DNA of 64,000 nt from Gemmatimonas aurantiaca (GCF_037190085.1 NZ_JBBCJO010000005.1:682001-746000), one strand, 5' to 3'; shown: positions 36,056-48,320, counted from the stretch's first letter. Made by a program: numbers and translations. Notes: generated from the letters alone by a model not told the origin.

Positions 36056-37313
36056 CAGGATACTCCGCATAGCCTTCGAGCTGCTCTTCGATGCGCAGCA
36101 GCTGGTTGTACTTCGCGACACGATCACTGCGCGACGGCGCGCCGGTCTTGATCTGACCTGCCTGCGTGGCCACCGCGAGATCGGCGATGAACGTGTCTTC
36201 GGTCTCGCCGCTCCGATGCGAGATGATCGAGTTGTATCCCGCCGACTTCGCGAGTTCGATCGCTTCCAGTGTCTCCGTGAGCGTGCCGATCTGATTCACC
36301 TTGATCAGGATCGCATTCGCCACGTCGTTCTCGATGCCCTTGGCCAGAATCTCGCTGTTCGTGCAGAAGAGATCGTCGCCCACCAGCTGACAACGGTCGC
36401 CGATCTGCTCCGTCAGCAGCTTCCAGCCATCCCAGTCGTTCTCCGCCATGCCGTCTTCGATGGACACGATGGGATACTGCTCCAGCCACCCCCCATACAG
36501 TTCGGCCATGTCCTTCGCGCTGCGCGACGCCGCGCCGCTCTTCTTGAAGTGATACTGGCCGTTCTGGAACAGCTCACTGGCCGCCACATCCAGGGCGAGC
36601 GCGACGTCGTGACCGGGACGGAAGCCGGCCCCTTCGATGGCTTCGACGATGATCTTCAGCGCCTCTTCGTCGCTCGCGAGGTTGGGCGCAAAACCGCCTT
36701 CGTCGCCCACGCCGGTGGACAGCTTGCGCGCCACCAGCACCTTCTTGAGCTGATGAAACACCTGCGTGCCCATGCGCAGTCCTTCGGCAAACGAATCGGC
36801 ACCCACCGGAATCACCATGAATTCCTGGAAGTCCACGGTGTTGGTTGCGTGCGCGCCGCCGTTGAGGATGTTCATCATGGGCACCGGCATCGTGCGGGCC
36901 ATCGGGCCGCCCAGATACCGGTACACCGGCAGTCCCACCTCGAGCGCGGCTGCACGGGCCACCGCCATCGACACGCCCAGCATGGCGTTGGCGCCGAGAC
37001 GTCCCTTGTTCTCGGTGCCGTCGAGGTCGAGCAGCGCACGATCCACCGCGATCTGGTCGGTGGCATCCATGCCTTCCAGCGCTTCGTTGATCTCGGTGTT
37101 GACGTTGTTCACGGCATTGAGCACGCCCTTGCCGAGGTATCGTGACGGATCACCATCACGCAGTTCCACGGCTTCACGCTCGCCGGTGCTCGCTCCGCTG
37201 GGCACCGCGGCCCGCCCGGCCGCTCCAGTCTCGAGAATGACGTCGACTTCCACCGTGGGGTTGCCGCGGGAGTCGAGAATTTCGCGGGCGGATACGGAAA
37301 TGATGGGGGCCAT
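36033..37313 (-). CDS. eno: Enolase
   Basis: 426 residues, normal length. Interconverts 2-phosphoglycerate and phosphoenolpyruvate in glycolysis; also part of the RNA degradosome in some bacteria. N-terminal ILDSRGNPTVEV, loop residues PSGASTGEREAVELRDGD, the metal/active-site segment VGDEGGFAPN, the family signature SIEDGMAENDWDGW and the catalytic Lys region are all present. The C-terminus (GGAIFGI) overlaps the start of the FtsB-like gene. Thirteen bases separate it from the acyltransferase gene upstream on the same strand. Confidence 0.98.
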
Positions 37314-37325
37314 GATGACGGGAAG

Positions 37326-38114
37326 TTATGAGTTCTGAGGACGGAGGGTATCGACTGCCGCGGACGTCGATCGTGCTTCGCGCGAAACGAGCGCGGGATT
37401 CACACCATACTGCTCGCGCAGGCACTCGGCCATGCGCTCACGCACACGCTCGCCGAGTGCGTCACGATCGTCGTAGGTGAGTCCCTCGGTGGGAATGGGT
37501 TCCAGCAGATGCACATGCACCGTCCCGGGCGACGCGCGGAACTCGCCACGGGGGTTCACTTCGATCGTGCCATGCACCACCACCGGCACGATCGGTGCAC
37601 CCGATCCGATGGCGAGCACGAACGGCCCCTTCTTGAAAGGACGCAGGGCGTACGACACACCACGCGTCCCCTCGGGATACACCAGCACCGAACGTCCTTC
37701 GCGGATCTTCTGCGCGGCATCTTCATACGCACCGAACGCGGCCTTGCGGTTCTCGCGATCGATGTAGATGACCCCCACGGCGCGCGCCGCCGGCCCGAAC
37801 AGCGGGATCTTCTCCAGTTCCCGCTTGGCAACGAATCCGTAGTGCGGCAGCACCTCGATCATCGCGGGAATGTCGAACCAGCTCACGTGATTCGCGATAT
37901 ACACGCGCGATCCGGACACCGGCCGATCCGCGCCATGCACCACGACCTTCACACCGGCCGCGCGCAACAGCCACCAGGCCCACCAACGCGGCGCCTTTTC
38001 GTAGACACTGTCCTTGCCCTGCGGCACACCCACCAGCCGCGCGAGCAGCACGATCGACCCGAACACGATCGTGCCGAGCAGCAGAGCCACGGTGGTGAGA
38101 GCAGTCCGGAACAT
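37326..38114 (-). CDS. plsC: 1-acyl-sn-glycerol-3-phosphate acyltransferase
   Basis: 262 residues. A membrane helix at residues ~3-25, then the PlsC fold with the catalytic H-x4-D motif (NHVSWFD), the substrate-binding FVAKRELEKIPLFG, and the YPEGTRG and VPVVVHGT motifs. It makes phosphatidic acid from lysophosphatidic acid at the inner membrane. The start at 38114 lies four bases after the ThiL stop, and the two are probably co-transcribed. The last 20 residues are a Ser/Thr/Ala-rich tail. Confidence 0.93.
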   Translation of the reverse strand: MFRTALTTVALLLGTIVFGSIVLLARLVGVPQGKDSVYEKAPRWWAWWLLRAAGVKVVVHGADRPVSGSRVYIANHVSWFDIPAMIEVLPHYGFVAKRELEKIPLFGPAARAVGVIYIDRENRKAAFGAYEDAAQKIREGRSVLVYPEGTRGVSYALRPFKKGPFVLAIGSGAPIVPVVVHGTIEVNPRGEFRASPGTVHVHLLEPIPTEGLTYDDRDALGERVRERMAECLREQYGVNPALVSREARSTSAAVDTLRPQNS

Positions 38115-38118
38115 TGTC

Positions 38119-39174
38119 TCAAAGTTCGCCCATCGGACGACCCTTTTCAACGACATCCACGACATCGACGAGCCCGTCGCCGAAATGATCATGTCCTCCG
38201 ACGCGACCGTCGGTGCCGGCACCTTCCCCGTTCTCCCGCTCCGCCTCCACCCGCCCGATCACGGTGAGCGGAATACCACTCCGCTCGGGCCACACATGCT
38301 GCAACCGGTCCAGCGCCGCCGCGGGCAGCGTGACCAGCAGTTCGTATTCCTCGCCGCTCGCCAGCGCCTGCTCCGGCCGGATGCCTTCACCCAATGGCAG
38401 CAGCGTCGGATCGATGACGAGCCGTACACCGCTGGCCGCGGCAATGTGACGTGCGTCGGCCGCCAGGCCATCGGAGATGTCGAGCATGGCCGTGGCTCCG
38501 GCTTCGGCCAGCAGCATCCCCTCCACGAAACGTGGCTCGGGGTGCACAAAACGCCGATGTGCCCATTCCGATGGCGCCGTGCCCTGTAGCCATGACGTCA
38601 GCGCCTCGCCGGGGCCGCCCAGCGTTCCGGTGACGGCGATCAGATCGCCTGCCTGTGCTCCGGAACGGGGCACGGGGCGTGCCGCCGAACCGATGACGGT
38701 GAGTGTGATCCCGAATGCCGACCCGCGACTCAGATTGCCACCGACGATGCGGGCACCGGCCCGACGCACCTGGGTGCCGATGCCATCGGCCACGGCGCCC
38801 AGTGCCGCCCGCCAATCATCGGGCACCACGAACGCCACCAGGACATACTCGGCTCGCGCACCCATGGCCGCGAGATCGCTCAACGCCGCCGCCGCGGCAC
38901 GGACGCCCACATCGAACGGGCTGAGCCATGCGCGACGGAAATGCACGCCTTCCACACACGCGTCGGTGGACACCACCCGCTGGCCATCGGTCGGTGCCAG
39001 CACCGCGGCATCATCGCCGATATCGGCGGCGAGATCACCCCATCGCGCCATCAGCATGCGAATGGTATCGAATTCGTGCCCTTCGCCCATGGCCTGATGC
39101 GATCGCATCGGCAGGAGTTCCTGCAACGGCACATGGGTCTCGCGATCTTCCGGCTGCGACATGTGGGTGTTCAT
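38119..39174 (-). CDS. thiL: Thiamine-monophosphate kinase
   Basis: 351 residues. AIR-synthase/selenophosphate-synthetase fold; phosphorylates thiamine monophosphate to the diphosphate cofactor. Motifs: GDDAAVL, STDACVEGVHF, SDLAAMGA, GGNLSRG, and the C-terminal LDISDGLAADA. The last ~45 residues (after VIGRVEA) are a Gly/Asp-rich extension not usual in the family. The ATG at 39174 overlaps the upstream stop as ATGA. No thiamine riboswitch is seen, as expected inside an operon. Confidence 0.93.
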   Translation of the reverse strand: MNTHMSQPEDRETHVPLQELLPMRSHQAMGEGHEFDTIRMLMARWGDLAADIGDDAAVLAPTDGQRVVSTDACVEGVHFRRAWLSPFDVGVRAAAAALSDLAAMGARAEYVLVAFVVPDDWRAALGAVADGIGTQVRRAGARIVGGNLSRGSAFGITLTVIGSAARPVPRSGAQAGDLIAVTGTLGGPGEALTSWLQGTAPSEWAHRRFVHPEPRFVEGMLLAEAGATAMLDISDGLAADARHIAAASGVRLVIDPTLLPLGEGIRPEQALASGEEYELLVTLPAAALDRLQHVWPERSGIPLTVIGRVEAERENGEGAGTDGRVGGHDHFGDGLVDVVDVVEKGRPMGEL

Positions 39175-40979
39175 GGCATCAATCCGTCGGACGTCCGTCG
39201 CAGTCGTACGAGGCCCTGCGGCGTGCCGAGCCACCACCACGATTCACCGGCCACGACATCCAACACCGGACCACTCACCTCGATCCCGCGCCGCAGCAAA
39301 CGCGCGTGTCCGTCATGACGGGACACGAACAGCACGCCGTCGGCACCGGCCACCCACATGGTGCGTGCATCCACGCCGACACGCGTGACCGCACCCACCG
39401 GTCGCGGATCGAGTGCATCCAGCCGGAACGCCGCCCGCCCGCCACGTGGGGCGATCTGCAGCACCGCGTCGTCGGTGGCGGCCAGCAGCACGCTGTCACT
39501 CCACGCCAGTGCGCGCACGGGACGGCGCAGCGCCGGATCCCCATCGGCCGGACGCAGCAGCGTGCCCGCGGCCATCGGGTGTTCGACGGCCACGAGCCCG
39601 GCCTCGCTGCCAAGCCACAGGGTGTCACCCATCGACAGCAGCGCATGCACGGTCACGTTGTCGAGCCAGCGCGCTCCCACACCGCGGGATGGACCGGTCA
39701 CCGAATCGGAGACGAACACCGCCCCGCGCGGTGTCCCGATCCATACGCCCTCATCGCGCGGCGCCACGGCGAGCACACGATTGTCCGGCAATCCATCGAA
39801 CGTGGTCCACGCCCGCAGTTCATTGCGTCCATCGAGTTGCATGCGCACGAGTCCACGATCGGTGCCGATCCATGCCTTTGCGCCGCGGGTGGCCAGTGCG
39901 TGACTGCGCACACCAACCAGCGGCACATTGATGGTGCCATCGATCCAGCGGAACCGCTGCAGATCGTTGGCCACGAAACTCAGACCACCACGTGCACCGG
40001 CGCGATTGCCCGCGTTCATGGGAGAGAGCGTCTGCGTGGCGACACCGAGTCCCGCCGCCCACACCCCATCGGCCGCCGGCGCCAGCGCGCCCACGCCGGG
40101 GTCGATGAGCCCATACGGCAGTGCCGTGGCCTCGAGAAACGTGGGGTCGAACCGGAAGAGTCCCTCGCCGTCGGTGCCCAACCACAGTTCACTGCTGCGA
40201 TCCGGTGACGCCGTTCCCGACAGCAGCGTCGCCGGCCGAAGGGCCCGGTCGGGCAGCTGATTGCGCAGGAAGATCTGCGGCTGCGTGCGCAACACCGGAA
40301 ACTGACCGTACAGATCGGCCAGTTGTTTCGGCACGATCAGGGTCGACAGCGCCGGAGCACCCGAGAGTGGCGTCGTGATGCCCACCCGCGAGATGCGCAG
40401 GAACTGTCCACCACTGCGTACGATGACATCGCCGTTGCCACTGCGATCGAATGCGATGAAGTCGGGAACTCCCACCACCATCGTGCGCTGCAACTGTTCC
40501 GTGTCGGGACGATAGACCGACACCACCCCGGGTGCGCCGATCCACAGGGCATCCTCCGTGGGATCGCCGGCGAGCAATGTGATCTGCTGTTCGAAGAGGG
40601 CACCGTCGGGACCATCCCCCGGAGACAACGGCGGCAGCCAGCGATTGAACACCCGGTCGTAGACCGCCAATCCGCTCGTACCCGCGGCATACACATAGCG
40701 CCGGGAGACGGCCACCGCCGGAACCGATGTGAAGCTGCCCAGGCGCACCCGTTCATCACGCCGACCGTAGCCACCGAATGACGCGCCCGAGGTACCGTCG
40801 ACACCACCGGCACCCCCTGTCGCGCAGGCGGCCATGGCGATCAGCAACGACGCATACGACGCATACGACGCATATGATGCCGTCTGCAAGACCGCATATG
40901 CTATCGCAGACCATGGCGCATGACGGATGGCATGGCGTGTCGCACGCACCACCGCGTGCCGTCGTCCTTCCCGCCTCAT
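39171..40979 (-). CDS. Secreted beta-propeller lipoprotein (two-component-regulator-propeller-like repeats)
   Basis: 602 residues. Basic N-terminus, hydrophobic stretch with a Tyr-Ala-Ser tandem repeat, lipobox AMAAC, then a propeller made of repeats such as DALWIGAPGVVSVYRP, SELWLGTDGEGLFRFD, GVWIGTPRGAVFVSD and DTLWLGSEAGLVAVE (reg_prop/PQQ-like blades). It lacks kinase or DNA-binding domains. Probably surface- or periplasm-anchored; ligand unknown. It is coupled to thiL by ATGA, an unexpected operon partner. A 9-base tandem repeat in the signal sequence could vary in copy number. Confidence 0.75.
   Translation of the reverse strand: MRREGRRHAVVRATRHAIRHAPWSAIAYAVLQTASYASYASYASLLIAMAACATGGAGGVDGTSGASFGGYGRRDERVRLGSFTSVPAVAVSRRYVYAAGTSGLAVYDRVFNRWLPPLSPGDGPDGALFEQQITLLAGDPTEDALWIGAPGVVSVYRPDTEQLQRTMVVGVPDFIAFDRSGNGDVIVRSGGQFLRISRVGITTPLSGAPALSTLIVPKQLADLYGQFPVLRTQPQIFLRNQLPDRALRPATLLSGTASPDRSSELWLGTDGEGLFRFDPTFLEATALPYGLIDPGVGALAPAADGVWAAGLGVATQTLSPMNAGNRAGARGGLSFVANDLQRFRWIDGTINVPLVGVRSHALATRGAKAWIGTDRGLVRMQLDGRNELRAWTTFDGLPDNRVLAVAPRDEGVWIGTPRGAVFVSDSVTGPSRGVGARWLDNVTVHALLSMGDTLWLGSEAGLVAVEHPMAAGTLLRPADGDPALRRPVRALAWSDSVLLAATDDAVLQIAPRGGRAAFRLDALDPRPVGAVTRVGVDARTMWVAGADGVLFVSRHDGHARLLRRGIEVSGPVLDVVAGESWWWLGTPQGLVRLRRTSDGLMP
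40848..40874. repeat. Nine-base tandem repeat CGACGCATA in a signal-peptide coding region
   Basis: Three perfect copies and a degraded fourth, reading as Tyr-Ala-Ser on the minus strand. Being nine bases, copy changes would keep the frame and only alter the length of the hydrophobic core. Confidence 0.8.
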
Positions 40980-41001
40980 GAGATGCACTGACGTCCCCCC
41001 G

Positions 41002-42762
41002 TTACCGCAATGCCGGCGCCGGCAACTCCGCGATCACATATGGCGCCGTGACCGGAGGAATCGCCAGCGCGCGCCACACACCCGGAATGGCCGCCAGGAG
41101 ATCGTCGAGCGTGCTCCCGCGCACGACACCGGCACGGGCGGTTGCCATTTCCGCCGCGCAACCATGCACCGACGCACCCACCACGGCCGCATCGTGCGCC
41201 GACATTCCCTGTGCGAGCAGTGTGGCAACGAGTCCGGTGAGACAGTCACCGCTGCCGCCCGTGGCCAGCAGAGCGGTGCCATGCGGGACCACCGTGGGCA
41301 CGGACGTGTGCGGAGACGCCACGAGCGTGGGCGTGCCCTTGAGCAGGACGGTCACACCGGCGCGATGCACGAAGTCCTGCAGCAGCATCACGCGCTCATC
41401 CCAGGCGTCGGGCAGCGGTGCGCCCGTCAGGCGTGCGAACTCTCCAGGATGCGGCGTGCACACTGCCCGCGGCACATCGCGCAACCAGTGGGAAAGCAGA
41501 GTGGCCGAATCGATCCCCAGCGTCTGCGCCGCATCGGCGGCATGCCACAGGGCATCGGCGTCGAGCACCATCGGCCGCTCGCGGTGTCGTGCCAGCACGT
41601 GCTGCAGCACCAGCCCCGAGCGCCGCGAACGGCCGAGTCCCGGGCCGATCGCCACCGCATCCACCGTGATATCCTCGCGCATCGCACCCACCGGCGTGGC
41701 CTGATGCACCGCGCCTGACGCGGAAGACGGTCCATCGAGCGCGGGCCAGCGATGTGCCAGCGCGGCCTCACACAGTGCCTGCACGGCGCTCACACTCTGC
41801 GTATCCACCAGCGTGTGCACCACACCGGCTCCCGCCAGCAGCGCCGCGCGCGCGGCGAACACCACCGCACCGGCCATGCCCATCTCACCGCCCGCCACCA
41901 GCACCCGGCCGCGGCGCCCCTTGTGCGCGTTCCAATCGATGGGCGGCACACGGGCCGCAAGGTCGCTCACGCCAAGCCATCGCCAGGCCCGGTCGTCGTA
42001 CGGGGCATCGTGCGTGGCATCGTGCGTTTCGTCGGACGCCCCGTCGTGCCCACTGGGGCGCTCGCCGCGGCCGACACGATCCGCATGCGCGCCCAGTCCG
42101 ATATCCACCAGCACCACCCGCCCCGCGTGACCACGCTGCAACAGCACGCCGCGCTTGATCGTGCCATAACACACCGTGCAATCGGCTGGCACCGATCCGT
42201 CGGCAATGTCACCCGATGTGGCGTCGAGTCCGGTGGGAATATCGAGCGCGATTATCCGCGCGCCGTCGGCACGGAGACTGGCCATGACATCACAGGCGCC
42301 GCGCACGGATTCACGCAGGACACCCGCATGACCGGTGCCGAGCAGACCGTCCACCACCACACCCACACGGGCGGTGGCACGCATCGTCGGTGACGTCGAT
42401 GCATCGCCCGTCATGCGTGCGGACAGGGAGACCGACATCAGAACCGTCATGGACACCACCCCGCGCTCCGGCACCAGCGCGGCCGCCCGACGGGCATCCC
42501 CCATGCGTGGGGGACCGTTCGCATACAGGCGCACGGCCACACCGGCCCGTGCCAGTTGAGCCGCCACCACGTAGGCATCGCCCCCGTTGTTGCCCACACC
42601 GGCAAAAATCGCCACGCCATCGGCGAGACGATCGGCGTACTCGCGCAGAATGAGCGACGCGGTGGCCGTACCGGCCTGCAGCATCAATCCAAAGGACGGC
42701 GTTCCGGCTTCGATGGCCGCACGATCGCGGGCCGCCGCTTCGGCGGCCGTGGTGACACGCAA
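41002..42762 (-). CDS. nnr: Bifunctional NAD(P)HX epimerase / ADP-dependent NAD(P)HX dehydratase
   Basis: 586 residues. Repairs hydrated NADH/NADPH. The N-terminal half is the NnrE epimerase (AEAAARDRAAIEAGTPSFGLM split over two helices, then GVGNNGGDAYVVA and DGLLGTGHAG); the C-terminal half is the NnrD dehydratase of the ribokinase-like fold (HKGRRGRVLVAGGEMGMAGA, GPGLGRS, HPGEFARLTG and the ATGGSGDCLTG anion hole). I use the TTG at 42762, one base after the upstream stop, because it gives the usual start (LRVTTAAEAA); no ATG fits. Long Ala/Asp/His-rich inserts occur in the middle. Confidence 0.9.
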   Translation of the reverse strand: MRVTTAAEAAARDRAAIEAGTPSFGLMLQAGTATASLILREYADRLADGVAIFAGVGNNGGDAYVVAAQLARAGVAVRLYANGPPRMGDARRAAALVPERGVVSMTVLMSVSLSARMTGDASTSPTMRATARVGVVVDGLLGTGHAGVLRESVRGACDVMASLRADGARIIALDIPTGLDATSGDIADGSVPADCTVCYGTIKRGVLLQRGHAGRVVLVDIGLGAHADRVGRGERPSGHDGASDETHDATHDAPYDDRAWRWLGVSDLAARVPPIDWNAHKGRRGRVLVAGGEMGMAGAVVFAARAALLAGAGVVHTLVDTQSVSAVQALCEAALAHRWPALDGPSSASGAVHQATPVGAMREDITVDAVAIGPGLGRSRRSGLVLQHVLARHRERPMVLDADALWHAADAAQTLGIDSATLLSHWLRDVPRAVCTPHPGEFARLTGAPLPDAWDERVMLLQDFVHRAGVTVLLKGTPTLVASPHTSVPTVVPHGTALLATGGSGDCLTGLVATLLAQGMSAHDAAVVGASVHGCAAEMATARAGVVRGSTLDDLLAAIPGVWRALAIPPVTAPYVIAELPAPALR

Positions 42763-42763
42763 T

Positions 42764-43147
42764 TCAGACGTGCGCCGTACTCCAGGGATATTCGCGCTCG
42801 AACGATTCGGCAAAATCGAACACACCGAGAAAATCGTCGCGGGAGTCCTGCGGCTGACTGATGAGCAGTCCGAGATCGACCAGCGTGAAGACGATGTCAC
42901 CGATATCGCTGGTGGAACGCACACCCCAGTGTTCAAGCACGAGACGGGCCATCACGCCGAAGCGCTGCATGGCCAGCTCCCGACAGGCGCAGGCGAGTTC
43001 CGGCCCGGTGATGTGCCGCCGCTCGGTGAGCCGCGTCTGACAGTGCTCGAGCGACGAGAGCACGAACAGATATGCACGTTCGTCGAACCGCTGCTCTCGC
43101 AGACGGATCTGGTCCATGATGCCTTCACGGAACGCCAGCTCGGTCAC
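42764..43147 (-). CDS. Minf_1886-family protein
   Basis: 127 residues. The core matches a small conserved family of unknown function: FDERAYLFVLSSLEHCQTRL, HITGPELACACRELAMQRFG, then LVLEHWGVRSTSDIGDIVFTLV and a short acidic/aromatic tail. Soluble, no signal. The GTG at 43147 has GGAG/AGGA just upstream. Placed one base before the NAD(P)HX repair gene, so the two are likely co-transcribed. Confidence 0.75.
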   Translation of the reverse strand: MTELAFREGIMDQIRLREQRFDERAYLFVLSSLEHCQTRLTERRHITGPELACACRELAMQRFGVMARLVLEHWGVRSTSDIGDIVFTLVDLGLLISQPQDSRDDFLGVFDFAESFEREYPWSTAHV

Positions 43148-43288
43148 TCGGTCCTGCTCCCGGTATGAGGGTTGAGCCAGAAAATTTACCGATTCCGGGC
43201 GCGCACGGCTATACACCCATCAGCCGGCGCCCCCGGAAGCGTCAGAATCGTCATTTCCGACCGGCGATATCCGCCCCGCACACTCCCG

Positions 43289-44583
<1,295 letters not shown>

Positions 44584-44587
<4 letters not shown>

Positions 44588-45075
44588 GCCCCTCTCCCCG
44601 GGGAAGTCTCCCCGTGTTCGTTGGTCTGTTCGATCTTCGCCACCCGGCCTTCGTGACGGCCGCCTTCGAACGGCGTATCCAGCCAGGTGCGCAGAATCGC
44701 GATGGCATCTTCATCGGACACGAAACGGGCCGGCAGCACCAGCACGTTCGCATCGTTGTGTTTGCGTGCAAGCGCGGCGATCTCGGGACTCCACGAGACG
44801 GCCGCGCGCACACCCGGATACCGGTTGGCCACATAGGACATGCCCAATCCGGTGCCGCACAGCAGAACGCCACGCGCCACCACGCCGTCCGAAACCTGCT
44901 GTGACAGCGGGTGAGCATAGTCCGGATAGTCGGTGCTCGCCGTGCTGTGCGTGCCGATGTCGTCGACGGTGTAGCCCATCTCGGTCAGCACCGTGCGCAG
45001 GCGCTCCTTCAGCTCGAAACCGGCGTGATCGGACGCGATTGGAATGCGTTCACCCGGGTGTGCCACGTCCACCAT
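44584..45075 (-). CDS. rpiB: Ribose-5-phosphate isomerase B
   Basis: 163 residues. Interconverts ribose-5-phosphate and ribulose-5-phosphate (pentose phosphate pathway). IASDHAGFELK at the N-terminus, TDYPDYAH, the catalytic Cys in GVLLCGTGLGMS, ARKHNDANVLVLPARF and the C-terminal HEGRVAKIE are all family marks. The ATG at 45075 gives the usual short N-terminus; an upstream ATG at 45123 would start inside the dehydrogenase gene. Seventeen bases follow the dehydrogenase stop. Confidence 0.95.
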
Positions 45076-45092
45076 AGTCGTCGATGCCCCGC

Positions 45093-46169
45093 TCAGGATT
45101 CCTTGTTGGGATACTGCGGCCATGTTCTGATCATACCGCGCACGGCTTGAATGCGCTGCTCCGCCACACGATCCGCCGCCTGATAGGTGGGGATGCTGGT
45201 GTCTTTCGCCATCCGGAAGACGCTGAGGACGGTCTCGTAGATCTCGTCGGCCTTGCGCAGCGCCCGGTCCCGGCTCCAGCCGGTCAGTTCGCTGTACACG
45301 TTGATCACCCCGCCGGCGTTGGCCACGTAGTCGGGCGCGTACAGGATGCCGCGCGCTTCGAGTTCGTCGCCATGACGATCCTCGAGCAACTGATTGTTGG
45401 CGGCCCCCGCCACGATCTCCACCTTGAGCTGCGGAATCGTGTCGTCGTTGATCACGCCACCCAGCGCACAGGGCGTGAAGATGTCCGCGTCGACGCCGTA
45501 GATATCGTTCAGCGCCACGGCCCGTGCACCGCACTCGTCCACCACACGCTGGATGCGCGCCGCGTCGATGTCCGTCACGACGAGCTGCGCGCCCGCGGCA
45601 TGCAGTTCTTTGGACAGGTGGTATCCCACATGCCCCAGCCCCTGCAGCGCCACGGTGCGTCTTTCGAGCGAGTCGCTGCCCCAGCGCTGGAACGCCGAGG
45701 CTTCGATCGCCCGGAACACCCCATGCGCCGTCACACTCGACGGATCACCCGACTTGGAGCCGATACCGGCCACATGGGTGGTCTCCATGTGCACGAAGTC
45801 CATGTCCTCGACCGACGTGCCCACGTCCTCGGCGGTGACATACCGGCCACCGAGGGAATCGACGAAACGGCCGTGCGCGCGGAAGAGCATCTCCCGCTGC
45901 GGCGTCTTGTTGTCGCCGATGATCACCGCCTTGCCACCGCCCAGATTGAGGCCGGCAACGGCGTTCTTGTATGTCATGCCACGGGAAAGACGGAGCGCGT
46001 CGATGAACGCGGCTTCGTCGGTGGCATAGTTCCAGAAACGGGTCCCGCCGAGCGCAGGACCCAGAGTCGTGTCGTGAATGGCAATGATACCGCGGTACCC
46101 GGATGCCTTGTCATGGCAGAAGACGACCTGCTCATGACCCATCTCGGCGATGACTTCGAAATGATGCAT
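45093..46169 (-). CDS. Leucine-dehydrogenase-type amino-acid dehydrogenase
   Basis: 358 residues. NAD-dependent oxidative deamination of branched-chain amino acids to 2-oxo acids. The family marks are GPALGGTRFW, the substrate Lys68 (TYKNAV), the catalytic Lys80 in GLNLGGGKAVI, a Rossmann segment (VALQGLGHVGYHL) and CALGGVINDDTI. Length and motifs fit Leu/Val/Phe dehydrogenases more than glutamate dehydrogenase. The ATG at 46169 has AGGTGG about seven bases upstream. It follows the acyl-CoA dehydrogenase gene by 19 bases, fitting a branched-chain amino-acid catabolic operon. Confidence 0.93.
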   Translation of the reverse strand: MHHFEVIAEMGHEQVVFCHDKASGYRGIIAIHDTTLGPALGGTRFWNYATDEAAFIDALRLSRGMTYKNAVAGLNLGGGKAVIIGDNKTPQREMLFRAHGRFVDSLGGRYVTAEDVGTSVEDMDFVHMETTHVAGIGSKSGDPSSVTAHGVFRAIEASAFQRWGSDSLERRTVALQGLGHVGYHLSKELHAAGAQLVVTDIDAARIQRVVDECGARAVALNDIYGVDADIFTPCALGGVINDDTIPQLKVEIVAGAANNQLLEDRHGDELEARGILYAPDYVANAGGVINVYSELTGWSRDRALRKADEIYETVLSVFRMAKDTSIPTYQAADRVAEQRIQAVRGMIRTWPQYPNKES

Positions 46170-46188
46170 AGGACCCACCTGCGGAGGA

Positions 46189-47373
46189 TCAGTCTGGAAG
46201 TGATCCGTCGTTGGCAATGGCTGCAGCCAGGGTTTCACGCGCGATGACGACGCGCTGGATCTCCGAGGTGCCTTCGTAGATCTCGGTCACCTTCGCATCG
46301 CGCATGTGCCGCTCGACGGGGTAATCGGTCACGTAGCCGTAGCCGCCATGGATCTGCACGGCCTGGGTGGTGACCCACATGGCGGTCTCCGTTGCAAAGA
46401 GTTTCGCCATGCTGCTGAAGCGCGTGACTTTCTCGCCGCGCTCCTTCGCGGCCGCCGCCGTGTGCAACAGCGTGCGGGCAGCGGTGATGCGAGTCGCCAT
46501 GTCCGCCAGCTTGAACTGGATGGCCTGGAACTCGCCGATATTCTTGCCGAACTGTTTGCGCTCGCCCACGTACCGGGTGCTGGCCTCGAGCGCCGCGCGG
46601 GCGATGCCGATGGCCTGCGACGCGATCCCGAGTCGTCCGTGATCGAGTGAACCGAGCGCATAGGTGAGCCCGCGACCGACCTCACCTACGAGCCGGTCGG
46701 CGGGCACACGACAGTTGTCGAGCACGATCTGCAGCGTCGGGGACGCGCGCAGGCCGAGCTTGTTCTCCTTCTTCGTGAGATGGAAGCCCGGCAGATCCGG
46801 CGTCAGGATGAACGTCGAGATCCCCTTGCTTCCCTTGCGGTCTTCGGGCGTATCGGTACGCGCCATGCAGAGCAGCACGCCGGCTTCGTTACCGTGCGAC
46901 ACCCACGCCTTGGTGCCATTGAGCACCCAGGCATCGCCGTCGCGCACCGCCTGCGTGCGCAGCGAGGCCGCGTCGGACCCCGCTTCGGGTTCGGAGAGAC
47001 AGAACGCGCCGAGCAGTTCGCCCCGCGCCATCGGCGGCAGAAAGCGGGTACGCTGCTCCTCCGTGCCGAAGTTGAGGATCATCTGCGTGGGCAGCGAGTT
47101 GTGCACGCTGAGCAACACCGCCGCCGACGCATCACCCACCGCGATCTCTTCGAGCGCGAGCAGATAGCTCTGCGCATCGAGCCCCAGACCATCGTACTGC
47201 TCGGGGATCAGCATGCCGAAGAAACCCAGCGCCGCCATCTGCTCCACCATGCTGCGATCGAAGCGTGATTCACGATCGCGTTCGGCGGCCATGGGGACGA
47301 GTTCGCGCTGCGCATAGTCGCGCGCGAGGCGGCGGATTTCCTGCTGGGTTTCGTTGAAGTGGAGCAGCGACAT
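46189..47373 (-). CDS. Acyl-CoA dehydrogenase (short-chain type)
   Basis: 394 residues. FAD enzyme; ETF-linked dehydrogenation of an acyl-CoA. N-terminal helices (LHFNETQQEIRRLARDYAQ), FCLSEPEAGSDAAS and GTKAWVSHGNEA at the FAD/substrate site, GLRASPTLQIVL, and the C-terminal YEGTSEIQRVVIARE with the catalytic Glu in IYEGTSE. Sequence is closest in style to butyryl-/isovaleryl-type enzymes; the leucine-type dehydrogenase next door favours a branched-chain substrate. Start at the ATG at 47373; no strong ribosome-binding site. Confidence 0.95.
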   Translation of the reverse strand: MSLLHFNETQQEIRRLARDYAQRELVPMAAERDRESRFDRSMVEQMAALGFFGMLIPEQYDGLGLDAQSYLLALEEIAVGDASAAVLLSVHNSLPTQMILNFGTEEQRTRFLPPMARGELLGAFCLSEPEAGSDAASLRTQAVRDGDAWVLNGTKAWVSHGNEAGVLLCMARTDTPEDRKGSKGISTFILTPDLPGFHLTKKENKLGLRASPTLQIVLDNCRVPADRLVGEVGRGLTYALGSLDHGRLGIASQAIGIARAALEASTRYVGERKQFGKNIGEFQAIQFKLADMATRITAARTLLHTAAAAKERGEKVTRFSSMAKLFATETAMWVTTQAVQIHGGYGYVTDYPVERHMRDAKVTEIYEGTSEIQRVVIARETLAAAIANDGSLPD

Positions 47374-47441
47374 GTTGAAGCTTGTTGAAGATTCCGGATG
47401 GATGCGGGAACTCGCGACAGACGAACGACTCTGTGCGGGAC

Positions 47442-48320
<879 letters not shown>

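Noticed and set aside
38119..39240. Thiamine riboswitch or thrS/glyA leader elements
   Set aside because: I looked before thiL, thrS and glyA for TPP, T-box or glycine-type leaders; thiL and glyA are inside operons and no conserved core was visible.
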